64,000 bases of DNA from contig JAJFIC010000076.1 of NCBI GenBank assembly GCA_021775315.1, positions 1-64,000 of the forward strand. The letters are read 5' to 3'. Origin of the DNA: Paracoccaceae bacterium. Lineage in GTDB: Bacteria > Pseudomonadota > Alphaproteobacteria > Rhodobacterales > Rhodobacteraceae. A program made the translations under genes and the position numbers. Positions 27,629 through 37,551 of this stretch are shown in pieces (positions within the stretch are counted from its first letter, which is position 1; each line of letters begins with the position of its first letter). Under the pieces are notes generated by a model. That model was not told where the DNA came from. It saw nothing but the letters and a program-made list of their open reading frames with translations, and did no database searches.

Positions 27629-27660
27629 CCCCCGCCGGGCAACTGGCGGGGGCTTTTTTT
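27629..27660 (+). terminator. Intrinsic terminator or attenuator between potF and the ATPase gene
   Basis: An 8-bp perfect GC stem (27629-27636 with 27645-27652) with an 8-base loop is followed by C and seven T (27654-27660). It sits 8 bases after the potF stop and 11 bases before the next ATG. It should cut or reduce transcription past potF, giving more binding protein than transporter. Confidence 0.85.
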
Positions 27661-27671
27661 AGGGGGGCAGG

Positions 27672-28814
27672 ATGAACTTACCAGCCGAGCAGACCGGAGA
27701 TTTCATCCCGTGGGAAGACGCCGACGCGAAACCGATCATCCGGTTTCAGGGCGTCACCAAGAAATTCGGTGATTTTACGGCCATCGACAATCTGTCGCTT
27801 GATATTTACGAACGCGAATTTTTTGCCCTGTTAGGACCATCCGGTTGTGGCAAGACTACGTTGATGCGGATGCTTGCGGGCTTTGAAACCCCGACGTCGG
27901 GCGAAATCATGCTGGACGGTCAGAACATTGCACCGGTGCCGCCCAATAAGCGCCCGGTCAATATGATGTTCCAGTCTTATGCGCTGTTTCCGCATCTGAC
28001 ACTGGCCGACAACATCGCCTTTGGCCTTAAACGATCCGATATGCCGAAAAGCGAGATCGCCGGTCGCGTCGATGAGATGCTGTCGCTGGTGCAATTGTCC
28101 AAGTTCGGCTCGCGCAAGCCGCATCAGATTTCCGGCGGCCAAAGACAGCGCGTGGCTTTGGCACGCGCCTTGGCCAAAAGCCCGAAACTGCTGCTGCTGG
28201 ATGAACCTTTGGCAGCGCTTGACAAAAAACTGCGCGAGGAAACCCAGTTCGAGCTGATGGACATTCAGGAAAAACTGGGCACCACCTTTGTGATCGTCAC
28301 CCATGATCAGGAAGAGGCAATGACTGTCGCCAGCCGCGTGGCGGTAATGGATCATGGCCAATTGGTGCAGGTGGCCACGCCCGAACAGATTTATGAATTT
28401 CCAAACTCGCGCTATGTCGCTGATTTCATTGGCGATGTGAACCTGATCGAAGGGGCAGCGAAATCCGTCACCAAAGATGCGGCTGTGATTTCATGGGCCG
28501 AAGGTCTACCTGACATCAACGCCGCCGCACCCGAGGGGCTGGCCAAAGGCGACAATTGCTGCTTTGCAATCCGGCCTGAAAAAGTTTCGATTTCCGCAGA
28601 AAAACCAACTGATGCGGCGAATGCCTTGCCGGGCAAAGTGCTTGATATCGGCTATCTTGGCAACATGTCGACCTATCATGTTGAACTGGGCAACGGTCAG
28701 ATCATCAAAGCCCAGGTCGCCAACCAACGCCGCTTGTCACGTCGGGCTTATACCTGGGACGATCAGGTTTGGGTGTCGTTCACGGCCACCGCCGGATTGG
28801 TGTTGAGTGCGTAA
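27672..28814 (+). CDS. potG: Polyamine ABC transporter ATP-binding protein (PotA/PotG-like)
   Basis: This 380-residue ABC ATPase has Walker A GPSGCGKTT near residue 55, the signature SGGQRQRVALARAL, Walker B LLLLDEPLAALD, the H-loop VTHDQEEA, and a C-terminal TOBE regulatory domain (about residues 285-375). The extended N-terminus before the ATPase core is like PotG. A GGGGGGCAGG ribosome site precedes the ATG. Confidence 0.93.
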   Translation: MNLPAEQTGDFIPWEDADAKPIIRFQGVTKKFGDFTAIDNLSLDIYEREFFALLGPSGCGKTTLMRMLAGFETPTSGEIMLDGQNIAPVPPNKRPVNMMFQSYALFPHLTLADNIAFGLKRSDMPKSEIAGRVDEMLSLVQLSKFGSRKPHQISGGQRQRVALARALAKSPKLLLLDEPLAALDKKLREETQFELMDIQEKLGTTFVIVTHDQEEAMTVASRVAVMDHGQLVQVATPEQIYEFPNSRYVADFIGDVNLIEGAAKSVTKDAAVISWAEGLPDINAAAPEGLAKGDNCCFAIRPEKVSISAEKPTDAANALPGKVLDIGYLGNMSTYHVELGNGQIIKAQVANQRRLSRRAYTWDDQVWVSFTATAGLVLSA

Positions 28815-28815
28815 C

Positions 28816-29715
28816 ATGTTCAACCCGCGTCGCCTGTTTCTAATTCTGGTGCCTTATAGCTGGCTGTTCTTTCTGTTTTTGGTGCCCTTTGGCATCGTGC
28901 TGAAAATCTCGTTATCCGACGCGGCCTTGTCGATCCCACCCTACACGCCGCAATTTGACCCCGAAGGCGGTTGGGCAGCGATCCGCGAACTTTTCAGCGG
29001 CTTTGATCTGGAAAATTTTATCTGGCTGTCTGAGGATAACCTGTACTGGAAAGCCTATCTTTCCAGTGTCTGGATCGCATTGGTATCCGTGCTGCTGACG
29101 CTCTTGGTCGGCTATCCCATCGCGTATGCCATGGCGCGTTCGTCCGAGGAATGGCGACCGACATTGCTGATGCTGGTTATTCTGCCATTCTGGACCAGCT
29201 TTCTGATCCGGGTTTATGCGTGGATCGGTATTTTAGGCTCTAACGGCTATCTCAATCAATTGCTGCTGTGGAGCGGTGTGATTGATGAACCTCTGGTGAT
29301 CCTCAATACCAACTGGGCGGTCTATATCGGTATCGTTTATACCTATCTGCCGTTCATGGTGCTGCCGATCTATGCAACGCTGGAAAAGTTGGATGGCGAT
29401 TTGTTGGAAGCGGCCGAAGATTTGGGCTGTTCGCGGTTTCAGGCATTTTGGCTGGTGACGGTGCCGTTGTCCCGACCGGGGATCATTGCCGGGTGTTTTC
29501 TGGTGTTCATCCCGGTGGTCGGCGAATTTGTTATTCCAAGCCTGCTTGGTGGGTCGAAAACTCTGATGATCGGCAAAATCTTGTGGGATGAATTCTTTTC
29601 CAACCGTGATTGGCCGGTGGCGTCTGCGGTGGCGGTGGTGCTGTTGTTGATCCTGATTATCCCGATCATCCTGTTTCAACGCCAACAACAACGCGCACAG
29701 GAGGCAGAACAATGA
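28816..29715 (+). CDS. potH: Polyamine ABC transporter permease (PotH-like)
   Basis: This 299-residue inner-membrane permease has about six hydrophobic segments and the BPD-permease EAA-type loop (EAAEDLGCSRFQAFWLVTVPLSRPGI) near residue 205. The first segment (LFLILVPYSWLFFLFLVPFG) is typical of PotH/PotB. I chose the ATG one base after the ATPase stop; a GTG nine bases earlier is also possible. It overlaps the next gene by 4 bases. Confidence 0.93.
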   Translation: MFNPRRLFLILVPYSWLFFLFLVPFGIVLKISLSDAALSIPPYTPQFDPEGGWAAIRELFSGFDLENFIWLSEDNLYWKAYLSSVWIALVSVLLTLLVGYPIAYAMARSSEEWRPTLLMLVILPFWTSFLIRVYAWIGILGSNGYLNQLLLWSGVIDEPLVILNTNWAVYIGIVYTYLPFMVLPIYATLEKLDGDLLEAAEDLGCSRFQAFWLVTVPLSRPGIIAGCFLVFIPVVGEFVIPSLLGGSKTLMIGKILWDEFFSNRDWPVASAVAVVLLLILIIPIILFQRQQQRAQEAEQ

Positions 29716-30533
29716 GCCGTCGGTTTTCCTGGTTTAACGCCACCTCGCTGACGCTGGGCTTTGTGTTTTTGTATCTGCCGATCCTGATATTGGTGGCCTA
29801 TTCGTTCAATCAATCAAAGCTGGTGACCGTCTGGGCCGGGTTTTCGACCAAATGGTACGGCGAATTGTTCCAAAATCAGGCGTTCATGGACGCAGCGATT
29901 GTGACGCTGAAGGTGGCGGTGGTGTCATCCACGATTGCCACCATCCTTGGCACCATGGCGGCCTATGTGCTTGTGCGCCTTGGGCGGTTCAAAGGGCGGA
30001 CGTTGTTTTCCGGCATGATCTACGCGCCACTTGTGGTGCCGGATGTGATTGTCGGTTTGTCGTTGCTGCTGTTGTTCATCTCACTTGGTATGGGCCGGGG
30101 CGTGACCACAATTGTTCTGGCTCATGCGACATTTTCGATGTGCTATGTTTCGGTGGTGGTTTCTTCAAGGCTGGTCAGTTTTGATCAGTCTCTGGAAGAG
30201 GCCGCTCTTGATTTGGGCTGCACGCCGTGGGACGCGTTTCGATCCGTGACGCTGCCGATTATCGCCCCGGCGGTGATTTCCGGCTGGTTGCTGGCCTTTA
30301 CCCTGTCGCTGGATGATCTGGTGATCGCCTCGTTCGTGTCCGGCCCGTCGGCCACGACCTTGCCGATGAAGATATTCAGTCAGGTGCGGCTGGGGTTGAG
30401 CCCAGAGATCAATGCCTTGTCGACAATCATGATCGCGATTGTGACGGTCGGGGTGGTCAGTTCGTCATTGCTGAACAAACGCGCCACCGTCAGGCGTTTG
30501 CGCCAGGAACAAGACGCGCTGAAGCAGTCATAA
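29712..30533 (+). CDS. potI: Polyamine ABC transporter permease (PotI-like)
   Basis: This 273-residue second permease has about six membrane segments and an EAA loop (EAALDLGCTPWDAFRSVTLPIIAPAV) near residue 165. The LYLPILILVAYSFNQSK start fits PotI/PotC. The ATG overlaps the potH stop (ATGA). It is the last gene of the pot operon. Confidence 0.93.
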   Translation: MSRRFSWFNATSLTLGFVFLYLPILILVAYSFNQSKLVTVWAGFSTKWYGELFQNQAFMDAAIVTLKVAVVSSTIATILGTMAAYVLVRLGRFKGRTLFSGMIYAPLVVPDVIVGLSLLLLFISLGMGRGVTTIVLAHATFSMCYVSVVVSSRLVSFDQSLEEAALDLGCTPWDAFRSVTLPIIAPAVISGWLLAFTLSLDDLVIASFVSGPSATTLPMKIFSQVRLGLSPEINALSTIMIAIVTVGVVSSSLLNKRATVRRLRQEQDALKQS

Positions 30534-30563
30534 AAAACGCCCCGCCCTGTATGGGCGAGGCGT
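30532..30563 (-). terminator. Probable intrinsic terminator of acs (minus strand)
   Basis: An 11-bp stem with one mismatch (30537-30547 with 30552-30562, TGTA-type loop) is followed on the minus strand by a run of six U. It lies downstream of acs on that strand and could also act weakly on the converging pot transcript. Confidence 0.65.
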
Positions 30564-30583
30564 TGTGGCATTTGCCAAGCAAG

Positions 30584-30635
30584 CCGGGGGTTTTCCACCC
30601 CCGGACCCCCGAGGATATTTTTAAAAAGAAGAAGC
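30584..30635. repeat. Hairpin plus A/T-rich tail resembling a dispersed Rhodobacterales intergenic repeat
   Basis: An 8-bp perfect stem (CCGGGGGT 30584-30591 with ACCCCCGG 30597-30604) is followed by GACCCCCGAGGATATTTTT and a purine-rich AAAAAGAAGAAG tail up to the acs stop. I recognise this C-run plus GAGGATATTTTT plus AAGAAG arrangement as common between genes in Rhodobacteraceae. Only one copy is seen here, so the repeat status rests on recollection and not on this window. Confidence 0.4.
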
Positions 30636-30639
30636 CGGA

Positions 30640-32586
30640 TTAGCGGTTCATTCGGTTTTCGATCAGATCCTCTACCACTGACGGGTCGGCCAAGGTAGAT
30701 GTGTCGCCAAGCGCGCCATAGTCATTTTCGGCAATTTTGCGCAGGATGCGGCGCATGATTTTGCCTGAACGGGTTTTTGGCAGGCCCGGTGCCCATTGGA
30801 TAAGATCCGGTTTGGCGATTGGGCCGATTTCCTTGCGGACCCAATCAGACAGCTCTTTTCGCAATTCTTCGGTATATTCCTGACCCGCCATCAGGGTGAC
30901 ATAGGCGTAAATGCCCTGACCTTTGATGTTATGCGGATAGCCGACAACAGCGGATTCCGAGACTTTGGGATGTGCCACAAGCGCACTTTCGACTTCGGCG
31001 GTGCCCATCCGGTGGCCCGAGACGTTGATGACGTCGTCGACCCGGCCTGTGATCCAGTAATAGCCGTCGGCATCGCGACGGCAACCATCGCCAGTGAAGT
31101 AATAGCCTTTGTAATCAGCGAAATAGGTCGACACAAACCGATCGTGATCGCCGTAGACCGTGCGCATCTGGCCGGGCCAGCTGGCTTTGATACAAAGCAC
31201 GCCTTCGGCCTCGATCGTGGTGATTTCCTGACCTGTTGTTGGTTCCAGAATAACCGGCTCGATGCCGAAAAATGGCCGGGTGGCTGAACCGGGTTTGGTT
31301 GACACCGCGCCGGGCAGGGGGGTTAACAGGTGGCCGCCGGTTTCGGTCTGCCACCATGTGTCGACGATCGGGCAGGTGCCGCCGCCGACGATGTCGTTAT
31401 ACCACGCCCATGCTTCAGGGTTGATCGGCTCACCCACTGTGCCAAGTACTTTGAGCGAAGACAAATCGCATTTGGTCACGAAATCATCGCCCTGCGCCAT
31501 CAGCGCACGAATGGCCGTCGGGGCGGTGTAGAACTGATTGACCTTGTGTTCTTCGCAGACCTGCCAGAAGCGCGAGGCATCCGGATAGGTTGGGATGCCT
31601 TCAAACATCAGCGTTGTTGCGCCATTGGCCAGCGGGCCATAGACGATATAGCTGTGGCCGGTGACCCAGCCCACATCAGCCGTGCACCAGTAGACATCGC
31701 CGTCATGGTAATCAAACACCAGTTCATGGGTCATCGCCGCAAACACCAGATAGCCGCCCGTTGTGTGCACGACGCCCTTGGGCATGCCGGTGGAGCCGGA
31801 TGTGTAAAGGATGAAAAGCGGATCTTCAGCGTTCATCGGTTCCGGTGCGCAATCAGGCGAAGCCGCCGCCATCAATGCGGTGTAAGAATGATCGCGCCCT
31901 GCCTGCATCGGCACATCGCCGCCCGTGCGTTCAACCACCAGCGTGGCGACATCGCCTGCAATTGCCAGCGCTTTGTCCACATTGGTTTTAAGCGGGGTAT
32001 TGCGACCGCCGCGCGGGGCCTGATCCGCCGTAACCACCAGCGAGGCCGCGCTGCCCTGAACGCGGGCTGCCAAGGCTTCGGGGGAAAAACCTGCAAAAAC
32101 AATGGAATGGACAGCGCCGATGCGGGTACAGGCCAGCATGGCATAGGCCGCTTCGGGGATCATTGGCATGTAAAGTATGACGCGATCACCTTTGCCCACG
32201 CCAAGGGATTTATACACATTGGCCAGTTTGCTGACCTCGGAATGCAGTTCGTTATAGGTGATGTAGCGCGATGGCGCGTCAAAATCATCCGGCTCCCAGA
32301 TGATCGCGGTTTGCTCGCCGCGTGTTGCCAGATGCCGGTCAACGCAATTGGCTGACACATTCAGTTCGCCGTCTTCATACCATTTTACCGATACGTCCGG
32401 ATGCGCAAAAGTGGCGTTGCGCACTTTGGTATAAGGTTTGATCCAGTCAAGCCGTTTGCCTTGCTCGCCCCAGAACGTGTCGGGGTCATTGATCGAAGCC
32501 GCGTACATTTCGTTGTACTTGTCTTCGTCAATCAGCGCGTTTTTGACGAATTCAGATGAGGGGGCGTAAAGTTTTGAAGCAGTCAA
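30640..32586 (-). CDS. acs: Acetyl-CoA synthetase
   Basis: This 648-residue AMP-forming enzyme converts acetate, ATP and CoA to acetyl-CoA. Motifs are the phosphate-binding [19 protein letters not shown] near residue 265, [10 protein letters not shown] near 410, [31 protein letters not shown], and the regulatory acetylatable Lys in [11 protein letters not shown]. Length is normal for Acs. It stands alone, convergent with the pot operon. Confidence 0.96.
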   Translation of the reverse strand: MTASKLYAPSSEFVKNALIDEDKYNEMYAASINDPDTFWGEQGKRLDWIKPYTKVRNATFAHPDVSVKWYEDGELNVSANCVDRHLATRGEQTAIIWEPDDFDAPSRYITYNELHSEVSKLANVYKSLGVGKGDRVILYMPMIPEAAYAMLACTRIGAVHSIVFAGFSPEALAARVQGSAASLVVTADQAPRGGRNTPLKTNVDKALAIAGDVATLVVERTGGDVPMQAGRDHSYTALMAAASPDCAPEPMNAEDPLFILYTSGSTGMPKGVVHTTGGYLVFAAMTHELVFDYHDGDVYWCTADVGWVTGHSYIVYGPLANGATTLMFEGIPTYPDASRFWQVCEEHKVNQFYTAPTAIRALMAQGDDFVTKCDLSSLKVLGTVGEPINPEAWAWYNDIVGGGTCPIVDTWWQTETGGHLLTPLPGAVSTKPGSATRPFFGIEPVILEPTTGQEITTIEAEGVLCIKASWPGQMRTVYGDHDRFVSTYFADYKGYYFTGDGCRRDADGYYWITGRVDDVINVSGHRMGTAEVESALVAHPKVSESAVVGYPHNIKGQGIYAYVTLMAGQEYTEELRKELSDWVRKEIGPIAKPDLIQWAPGLPKTRSGKIMRRILRKIAENDYGALGDTSTLADPSVVEDLIENRMNR

Positions 32587-32663
32587 GGTTCGGTCCTTTG
32601 TTGGCGTGATGGCACAATGTTCACTTGAATATAGGGCTGCAAGCTATGCAGGCAATTTCTATA

Positions 32664-33488
32664 TTATCCAGCGTCCTTTTTCATTTCTTCAATCCGCTGC
32701 AAAGCCTCGTCGCGGCTTTTGCGAATATTCGGGCGGAATTCCTGATTTTCAGCCCGAGAGCGGATTTCAGCCTCGGTTTCAGGCAAGGTATCGTAGCGCA
32801 CTGACCCCAGCGAGCTGGCGATATTCAGTTTCTTGCCCCTTTGGGCATAGGATACTGATGCCTTCATCGAGATTCTGCAATTGCCGTAATTCACCAAGAA
32901 ATACCACTTTTTCTTGGTTGCGGCGATCTGCTTTTCAATGAAGTCATAAAACCCATGTACGTCGCTGTTATTATCAAAGCTGAAATTGGTGAAATCAACA
33001 TCCATGATCTGCTTATCGTCCAGAAAACCGATACGCGGCGCAAAATCTTTGTCGGTGTATTGCGACGGCTCTAACCGACCGGCGGTGCGGGCATCGGGTT
33101 TGTCCCGGCGCATTTTTTCGACCCGTTCGACCGCTTCTTCGCGGTTGGTGAAAAAGTTGTCGCCAAAGAATTCCATATTGGGACGCTTGGCGATTTCCAG
33201 GCGCGTGCGTTCGCTGGCGTCATAACGCACAGTGCCAAGGGAATGGGCGAAATTCAAACGCGAGCCACGCCGCGAATGGGCAGGGCGCGCCGAAGATTTG
33301 ATATCGCAGTCGCGGTAATTAACCAAAAAGTACCACTTTTCGTGGCCACTTGCCGACAACGCCGCCTGAATTTCGTCATAGACCGCGTCTACTTCACGTG
33401 ACGTCACTAAGATTAGGTCGGAAAAATCGACCTCCATCGTTTCCAGATTTTCAATAAACTTTATCCGGTCGTTTGCTTTAAAATCCAT
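32664..33488 (-). CDS. Unrecognised protein made of two copies of one domain
   Basis: I do not recognise this 274-residue protein. It is an internal duplication: residues about 1-129 and 147-272 align end to end. Shared blocks are M-[DE]-V-D-F (18-22, 162-166), KWYFLVNY (51-58, 194-201), LG[ST]VRYD (84-90, 227-233) and the charged helix EEAVERVEKMRRD / DEALQRIEEMKKD (117-129, 260-272). There is no signal peptide or membrane segment, so it is probably cytoplasmic. I start it at the ATG at 33488 because that Met aligns with the start of the second copy; a longer frame to 33563 exists and neither start has a strong ribosome site. It follows the liv operon on the same strand after about 140 bp, but a functional link is not shown. 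Confidence 0.8.
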   Translation of the reverse strand: MDFKANDRIKFIENLETMEVDFSDLILVTSREVDAVYDEIQAALSASGHEKWYFLVNYRDCDIKSSARPAHSRRGSRLNFAHSLGTVRYDASERTRLEIAKRPNMEFFGDNFFTNREEAVERVEKMRRDKPDARTAGRLEPSQYTDKDFAPRIGFLDDKQIMDVDFTNFSFDNNSDVHGFYDFIEKQIAATKKKWYFLVNYGNCRISMKASVSYAQRGKKLNIASSLGSVRYDTLPETEAEIRSRAENQEFRPNIRKSRDEALQRIEEMKKDAG

Positions 33489-33627
33489 TATTTTGTCCCA
33501 CTTTTGTCTGAGCTCGGCCGCCCCCCGCCAATACATGGCTTGGGTTGGGATCAGACTTTTCATTCACATTGTCAGACTTGATCGCATTGCCAATTCCCCC
33601 GGCAATTTTGGATCGTATCGACGGAAA

Positions 33628-34395
33628 TTAGATGGCCAGGTATTCCTCGCGCAGCGCATCGTTTTCAAGCACTTCAGCCGCTGTTCCGTCAAAGACGATT
33701 TGACCGGAATCAAGAATAAGCGCACGATCCGCCAACTTAAGGGCCGCGACCGCGTTTTGTTCCACGATGATGGTGGTAATGCCGTGCGACTTAATCTCGG
33801 CCAGAGTGCGTTCAATTTCCTGAACAACCACCGGCGCCAGACCTTCATAGGGTTCATCCAGCAACAAAAGCTTGATGTCACGCGCCAGAGCACGGCCAAT
33901 GGCCAACATTTGCTGCTCGCCACCTGACAGGGTTGTGCCTTCTTGCGTGCGACGTTCGCCGAGGCGCGGGAACAGTTCATAAATGCGCTGGATTGACCAA
34001 CCGATCGGCGGGGCAATTTGCGCCAGTTGCAGGTTCTCTTCAACCGTAAGACCCTGAATAATCCTGCGATCTTCAGGGACCAAAGCCACACCGCAGGTCG
34101 CCGCCTCGTACGATGCCATGTTGTGCAGGGGTTGGTGATCCAGCCAAATTTCGCCATGTGTGACCAAGGGCACCCCAATGCGCGCAATAGACCGCAATGT
34201 TGATGTTTTACCCGCACCATTGCGCCCCAACAGGGCTAGAATTTCGCCCTCATGGATATCAAAGCTGACACCTTGAACGATATAGCTTTCGCCGTAATAG
34301 GCGTGGATGTCATGCAGCGAAAAGTAAGCCGGTTGCGATGCCCCGATATGTTTTGTGGAAACCGCGTCGGAAAAGTCTTTGTCCGTAATTGTCAT
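33628..34395 (-). CDS. livF: Branched-chain amino-acid-type ABC transporter ATPase (LivF-like)
   Basis: This 255-residue ABC ATPase has Walker A GRNGAGKTS near residue 55, the signature LSGGEQQMLAIGRAL, and Walker B LLLLDEPYEGLAP. The family mark MLAIGRAL and the ERTLAEI region are LivF-like. It is last of five co-directional transporter genes and overlaps livG by 4 bases. Confidence 0.93.
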   Translation of the reverse strand: MTITDKDFSDAVSTKHIGASQPAYFSLHDIHAYYGESYIVQGVSFDIHEGEILALLGRNGAGKTSTLRSIARIGVPLVTHGEIWLDHQPLHNMASYEAATCGVALVPEDRRIIQGLTVEENLQLAQIAPPIGWSIQRIYELFPRLGERRTQEGTTLSGGEQQMLAIGRALARDIKLLLLDEPYEGLAPVVVQEIERTLAEIKSHGITTIIVEQNAVAALKLADRALILDSGQIVFDGTAAEVLENDALREEYLAI

Positions 34396-35150
34396 ACTTG
34401 TGCCTCGCCCAAATAGGCTTCACGAACTTTCGGATGCCCTTTAATGTTGTCAGGAATGTCTTCTACGATCACGGTTCCCTGCGCCAGAACGCTGATCCGC
34501 TCGGCCAGTGAAAACACCACATGCATGTCATGTTCAATGATCGCCAGCGTGATGTTGCGCTGTTCCTTGATCTGTTTCAACAGATCAATGGTGTTGTTGG
34601 TGTCGGCCCGCGCCATACCGGCGGTCGGCTCATCCAACAACAACAGTTTCGGATCCTGAGCAAGACACATCGCCATTTCCAGCCGCCGTTTGTCACCGCG
34701 TGACAGGCTGCCGGCATGCATGTCTTTTTTATCCTGCATGTTGACATCAAGCAGCATCAGTTCCGCCTTTTCAATGATGTCCGTTTCTGAACCCACGCTT
34801 TCGATTGCATGCATCCGGAACGCGCCATCGCGTTTTGCGAAACACGGGATCATGACGTTTTCAAACACCGTCAGTTCGGTGAAAATCTCAGGTGTCTGAA
34901 ACACCCGCGAAACGCCCAACTGGTTGATCTTGTGCGGCTTGACACCCAACAGGGAATGGCCGTCAAAGATCACCGATCCGGTATCCGGGATCAACTTACC
35001 GACAAAGCAGTTCAGCAGGGTCGATTTACCGGCACCGTTTGGGCCGATGATGGCGTGGATGGTGTTTTCCTGGATGTCGAGATTGACATCATCCAGTGCC
35101 TGCAGGCCACCAAAGCGTTTTGAGACGTTTTTGACTTCAAGAATGCCCAT
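34392..35150 (-). CDS. livG: Branched-chain amino-acid-type ABC transporter ATPase (LivG-like)
   Basis: This 252-residue ABC ATPase has Walker A GPNGAGKST near residue 37, the signature LSRGDKRRLEMAMCL (a variant with SRGDK in place of SGGQQ), and Walker B LLLLDEPTAGMA, where the MA replaces the usual LN/LD. The GVSRVFQTPEIF Q-loop is LivG-like. It starts 11 bp after livM. Confidence 0.92.
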   Translation of the reverse strand: MGILEVKNVSKRFGGLQALDDVNLDIQENTIHAIIGPNGAGKSTLLNCFVGKLIPDTGSVIFDGHSLLGVKPHKINQLGVSRVFQTPEIFTELTVFENVMIPCFAKRDGAFRMHAIESVGSETDIIEKAELMLLDVNMQDKKDMHAGSLSRGDKRRLEMAMCLAQDPKLLLLDEPTAGMARADTNNTIDLLKQIKEQRNITLAIIEHDMHVVFSLAERISVLAQGTVIVEDIPDNIKGHPKVREAYLGEAQV

Positions 35151-35161
35151 TGCAGCCTCCT

Positions 35162-36397
35162 TTACTCTGCCACATGGGGCGTTGATTTCGGATGATGTTG
35201 TTTGTCAGTGCCAGCGCCGTCAGATTTCTTGCGCTTAAACAAGTTCATGATGCGTTGTCCGCCTTCGACCAGCCCACCAGGCAGGAAGATCACGACCAGC
35301 ATGAACAGGCCACCAAGGGTCAGGTGCCAGCCTTTGCCGACGAAGATATGCACGAACCAGACAACCGCGTCTTCCATGCCGTCAGGCAGCCAGCCAAACC
35401 ACCCATGCAGAACCGTATCGTTGATTTTCGAAAAGATGTTCTCAAAATACTTGATAAAGCCAGCGCCGATCACGGGGCCAATCAGGGTGCCCGCGCCGCC
35501 AAGAATGGTCATCAGCACGATCTCGCCCGATGCTGTCCATTGCATCCGCTCAGCCCCGGCCAGCGGATCCATGCTGGCCAGCAACCCACCGGCAAGACCG
35601 GCATACATGCCGGAGATTACAAAAGCGGCAAGGGTGTAGGGACGTGTGTTGATACCCGTATAGTTCAGGCGCGTCTGGTTGGTTTTAACCGCGCGCAGCA
35701 TCAGCCCGAATGGCGAGCGGAAGATGCGCAAAGCGATGTAAAACGAGATCAGCATAATGATCGCGGACAGATAATAGCCGGTGTTGAACTGGAACAACCA
35801 TGACCCAATCTCAAGATGGTAAGTGTCACGCATCTCAAAGCCATTAACCAGCGATGGCGGCAAGAGATTGGTGCTGGGCAACGTGCCGTTGGTGTTCATG
35901 CCGTCCAAAATGCGCACGTCATCAAGGGCCAATTGCAGGCCGGTTTCGCCGTTGGTCAGCGGGGTCAGCACCGAGTAAGCGATGTTAAAGCTCATCTGGG
36001 CAAAGGCCAGCGTCAGGATCGAGAAATAGATGCCCGAGCGTCTAAGGCTGATATAGCCGATCAACAAGGCAAACAGGCCGGATACGACAATGGCCAACAG
36101 GATCGCCGGGATGACGTTCATGCTCAGCAGTTTGAACATCCAGACCGCTGAATAAGAACCGACACCCAGAAACGCGGCGTGGCCGAAGGACAGGTATCCG
36201 GTCAGACCGAACAGGATGTTAAACCCGATGGCAAGAATGCCAAAGATTACAAAGCGTTGCATCAGGTCAGGGTAACCAGCGTTGAACTGCGCCATGCCTG
36301 ATCCTTGGGCGAATGGTTGCAGCAAGAAAGGGGCCAGCAGCACCATACCGGCGACGATCAACAAAAGGGTGCGGTCTTTTTTGGCTAGATTGAACAT
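35162..36397 (-). CDS. livM: Branched-chain amino-acid-type ABC transporter permease (LivM-like)
   Basis: This 411-residue protein has about nine to ten hydrophobic segments and the LivM/UrtC motifs [22 protein letters not shown] and [12 protein letters not shown]. Length is at the upper end for LivM because of a loop (about residues 150-200) and a C-terminal charged tail rich in K and H. It starts 2 bp after the livH stop. Confidence 0.92.
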   Translation of the reverse strand: MFNLAKKDRTLLLIVAGMVLLAPFLLQPFAQGSGMAQFNAGYPDLMQRFVIFGILAIGFNILFGLTGYLSFGHAAFLGVGSYSAVWMFKLLSMNVIPAILLAIVVSGLFALLIGYISLRRSGIYFSILTLAFAQMSFNIAYSVLTPLTNGETGLQLALDDVRILDGMNTNGTLPSTNLLPPSLVNGFEMRDTYHLEIGSWLFQFNTGYYLSAIIMLISFYIALRIFRSPFGLMLRAVKTNQTRLNYTGINTRPYTLAAFVISGMYAGLAGGLLASMDPLAGAERMQWTASGEIVLMTILGGAGTLIGPVIGAGFIKYFENIFSKINDTVLHGWFGWLPDGMEDAVVWFVHIFVGKGWHLTLGGLFMLVVIFLPGGLVEGGQRIMNLFKRKKSDGAGTDKQHHPKSTPHVAE

Positions 36398-36399
36398 GC

Positions 36400-37431
36400 T
36401 TATTCCTCCATCACGCCTGCACGGCCCATAAGCCCGCGGGGTCTTGCCAGCAGAATGATAATTGCAACCAGATAGATTATGATCTGGTCAATACCGGGAA
36501 AGTACACTTTCACCTGGTTCATCGAGGCAAAGCTCTCAAGGATACCCAGCAAAAAGCCCGCCAAAACGGCGCCGGGCAAACTGCCCATGCCGCCAACAAC
36601 AACAACAACAAAGGAAAGGACCAGAAAATCCATGCCCATATGGTAATTCGGTGAATTGATCGGCGTGTACATCACCCCGGCCACCCCTGCGACGGCTGCC
36701 GCGATGCCGAACATGATGGTGAAACGTTTGTCGATATTGATGCCCAGCAGGCCGACAGTTTCGCGATCGGCCATGCCCGCCCTGACAACCATGCCAAAGG
36801 TGGTATAGCGCAGAAAGGCAAACACACCGCCGATAACCAGACCGGCAAAGACAAAGTAAACCAAGCGCCAGTAGGGATAGATGATGGCGTTTTCGGCATA
36901 TCCGATCAGCACCCCAAAATCAAAAGAGCCACGGAACATATCCGGGGCGGGGGTCTGGATTGGGTTGGCGCCAAAGAAATATTTGATAATTTCCTGCAAC
37001 ACGATGGCCAGACCAAAAGTCACAAGGATCTGGTCGGCATGTGGGCGGTGATAGAAATGTTTGATCAGTCCGCGTTCCATCGCGTAGCCGACAAACAACA
37101 TCACCGGGATCGAGAACAAGATCGCCAGCGGTACAGCCCAATCTATCAGACCATTGCCGGTACTCTCGCCGAACCAATGCACGATATAGGCGGTTTTCAC
37201 CTCTAGCGGTTCACCCAGAAAGTTCTTTTGGGTCGGGTCAAGCGTCACAAACGAAAATGACAGTATTTTGCTGAACGTAACGGCTGTAAAAGCCCCGATC
37301 ATGAAAATCGCACCGTGGGCGAAATTGACGACGCCCAGCGTGCCAAAGATCAGCGTCAGGCCAAGTGCGATCAGCGCATAGGCACTGCCCTTGTCCAACC
37401 CGTTCAGCAGTTGCAGAAGGATAATGTCCAT
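36400..37431 (-). CDS. livH: Branched-chain amino-acid-type ABC transporter permease (LivH-like)
   Basis: This 343-residue permease has the LivH signature [27 protein letters not shown] near the N-terminus and about eight hydrophobic segments. I start it at the ATG at 37431, with GGTGGGA five bases upstream; a GTG nine bases earlier is possible. It has an extra loop (about residues 50-85) compared with the shortest LivH proteins. Confidence 0.92.
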   Translation of the reverse strand: MDIILLQLLNGLDKGSAYALIALGLTLIFGTLGVVNFAHGAIFMIGAFTAVTFSKILSFSFVTLDPTQKNFLGEPLEVKTAYIVHWFGESTGNGLIDWAVPLAILFSIPVMLFVGYAMERGLIKHFYHRPHADQILVTFGLAIVLQEIIKYFFGANPIQTPAPDMFRGSFDFGVLIGYAENAIIYPYWRLVYFVFAGLVIGGVFAFLRYTTFGMVVRAGMADRETVGLLGINIDKRFTIMFGIAAAVAGVAGVMYTPINSPNYHMGMDFLVLSFVVVVVGGMGSLPGAVLAGFLLGILESFASMNQVKVYFPGIDQIIIYLVAIIILLARPRGLMGRAGVMEE

Positions 37432-37484
37432 AGATCCCACCCATATTTATGTTGGAAATTTAGGTATGTTAAATACCTCAAAAT

Positions 37485-37523
37485 CCGGTCGCGCCAAACC
37501 GGGGAGGTTTTCGGCGCGACCGG
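37485..37523 (-). other. Strong hairpin between livK-like and livH genes
   Basis: Perfect 11-bp arms at 37485-37495 and 37513-37523 enclose a 17-base loop that itself contains a 5-bp pairing (AAACC with GGTTT). On the minus strand only a short T4 follows, so it is a weak terminator at best. The position after a binding-protein gene suits transcript stabilisation or partial termination. Confidence 0.7.
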
Positions 37524-37551
37524 CAGAGCACCCTACTAAAAGGGAACTGTA

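Noticed and set aside
26437-27642. 401-codon open frame opposite potF
   Set aside because: It lies antisense to a firmly identified gene and shows no protein-family motif; its length reflects codon bias of the real gene.
31330-32355. 341-codon open frame opposite acs
   Set aside because: Mirror of the acs coding frame; no domain or ribosome site.
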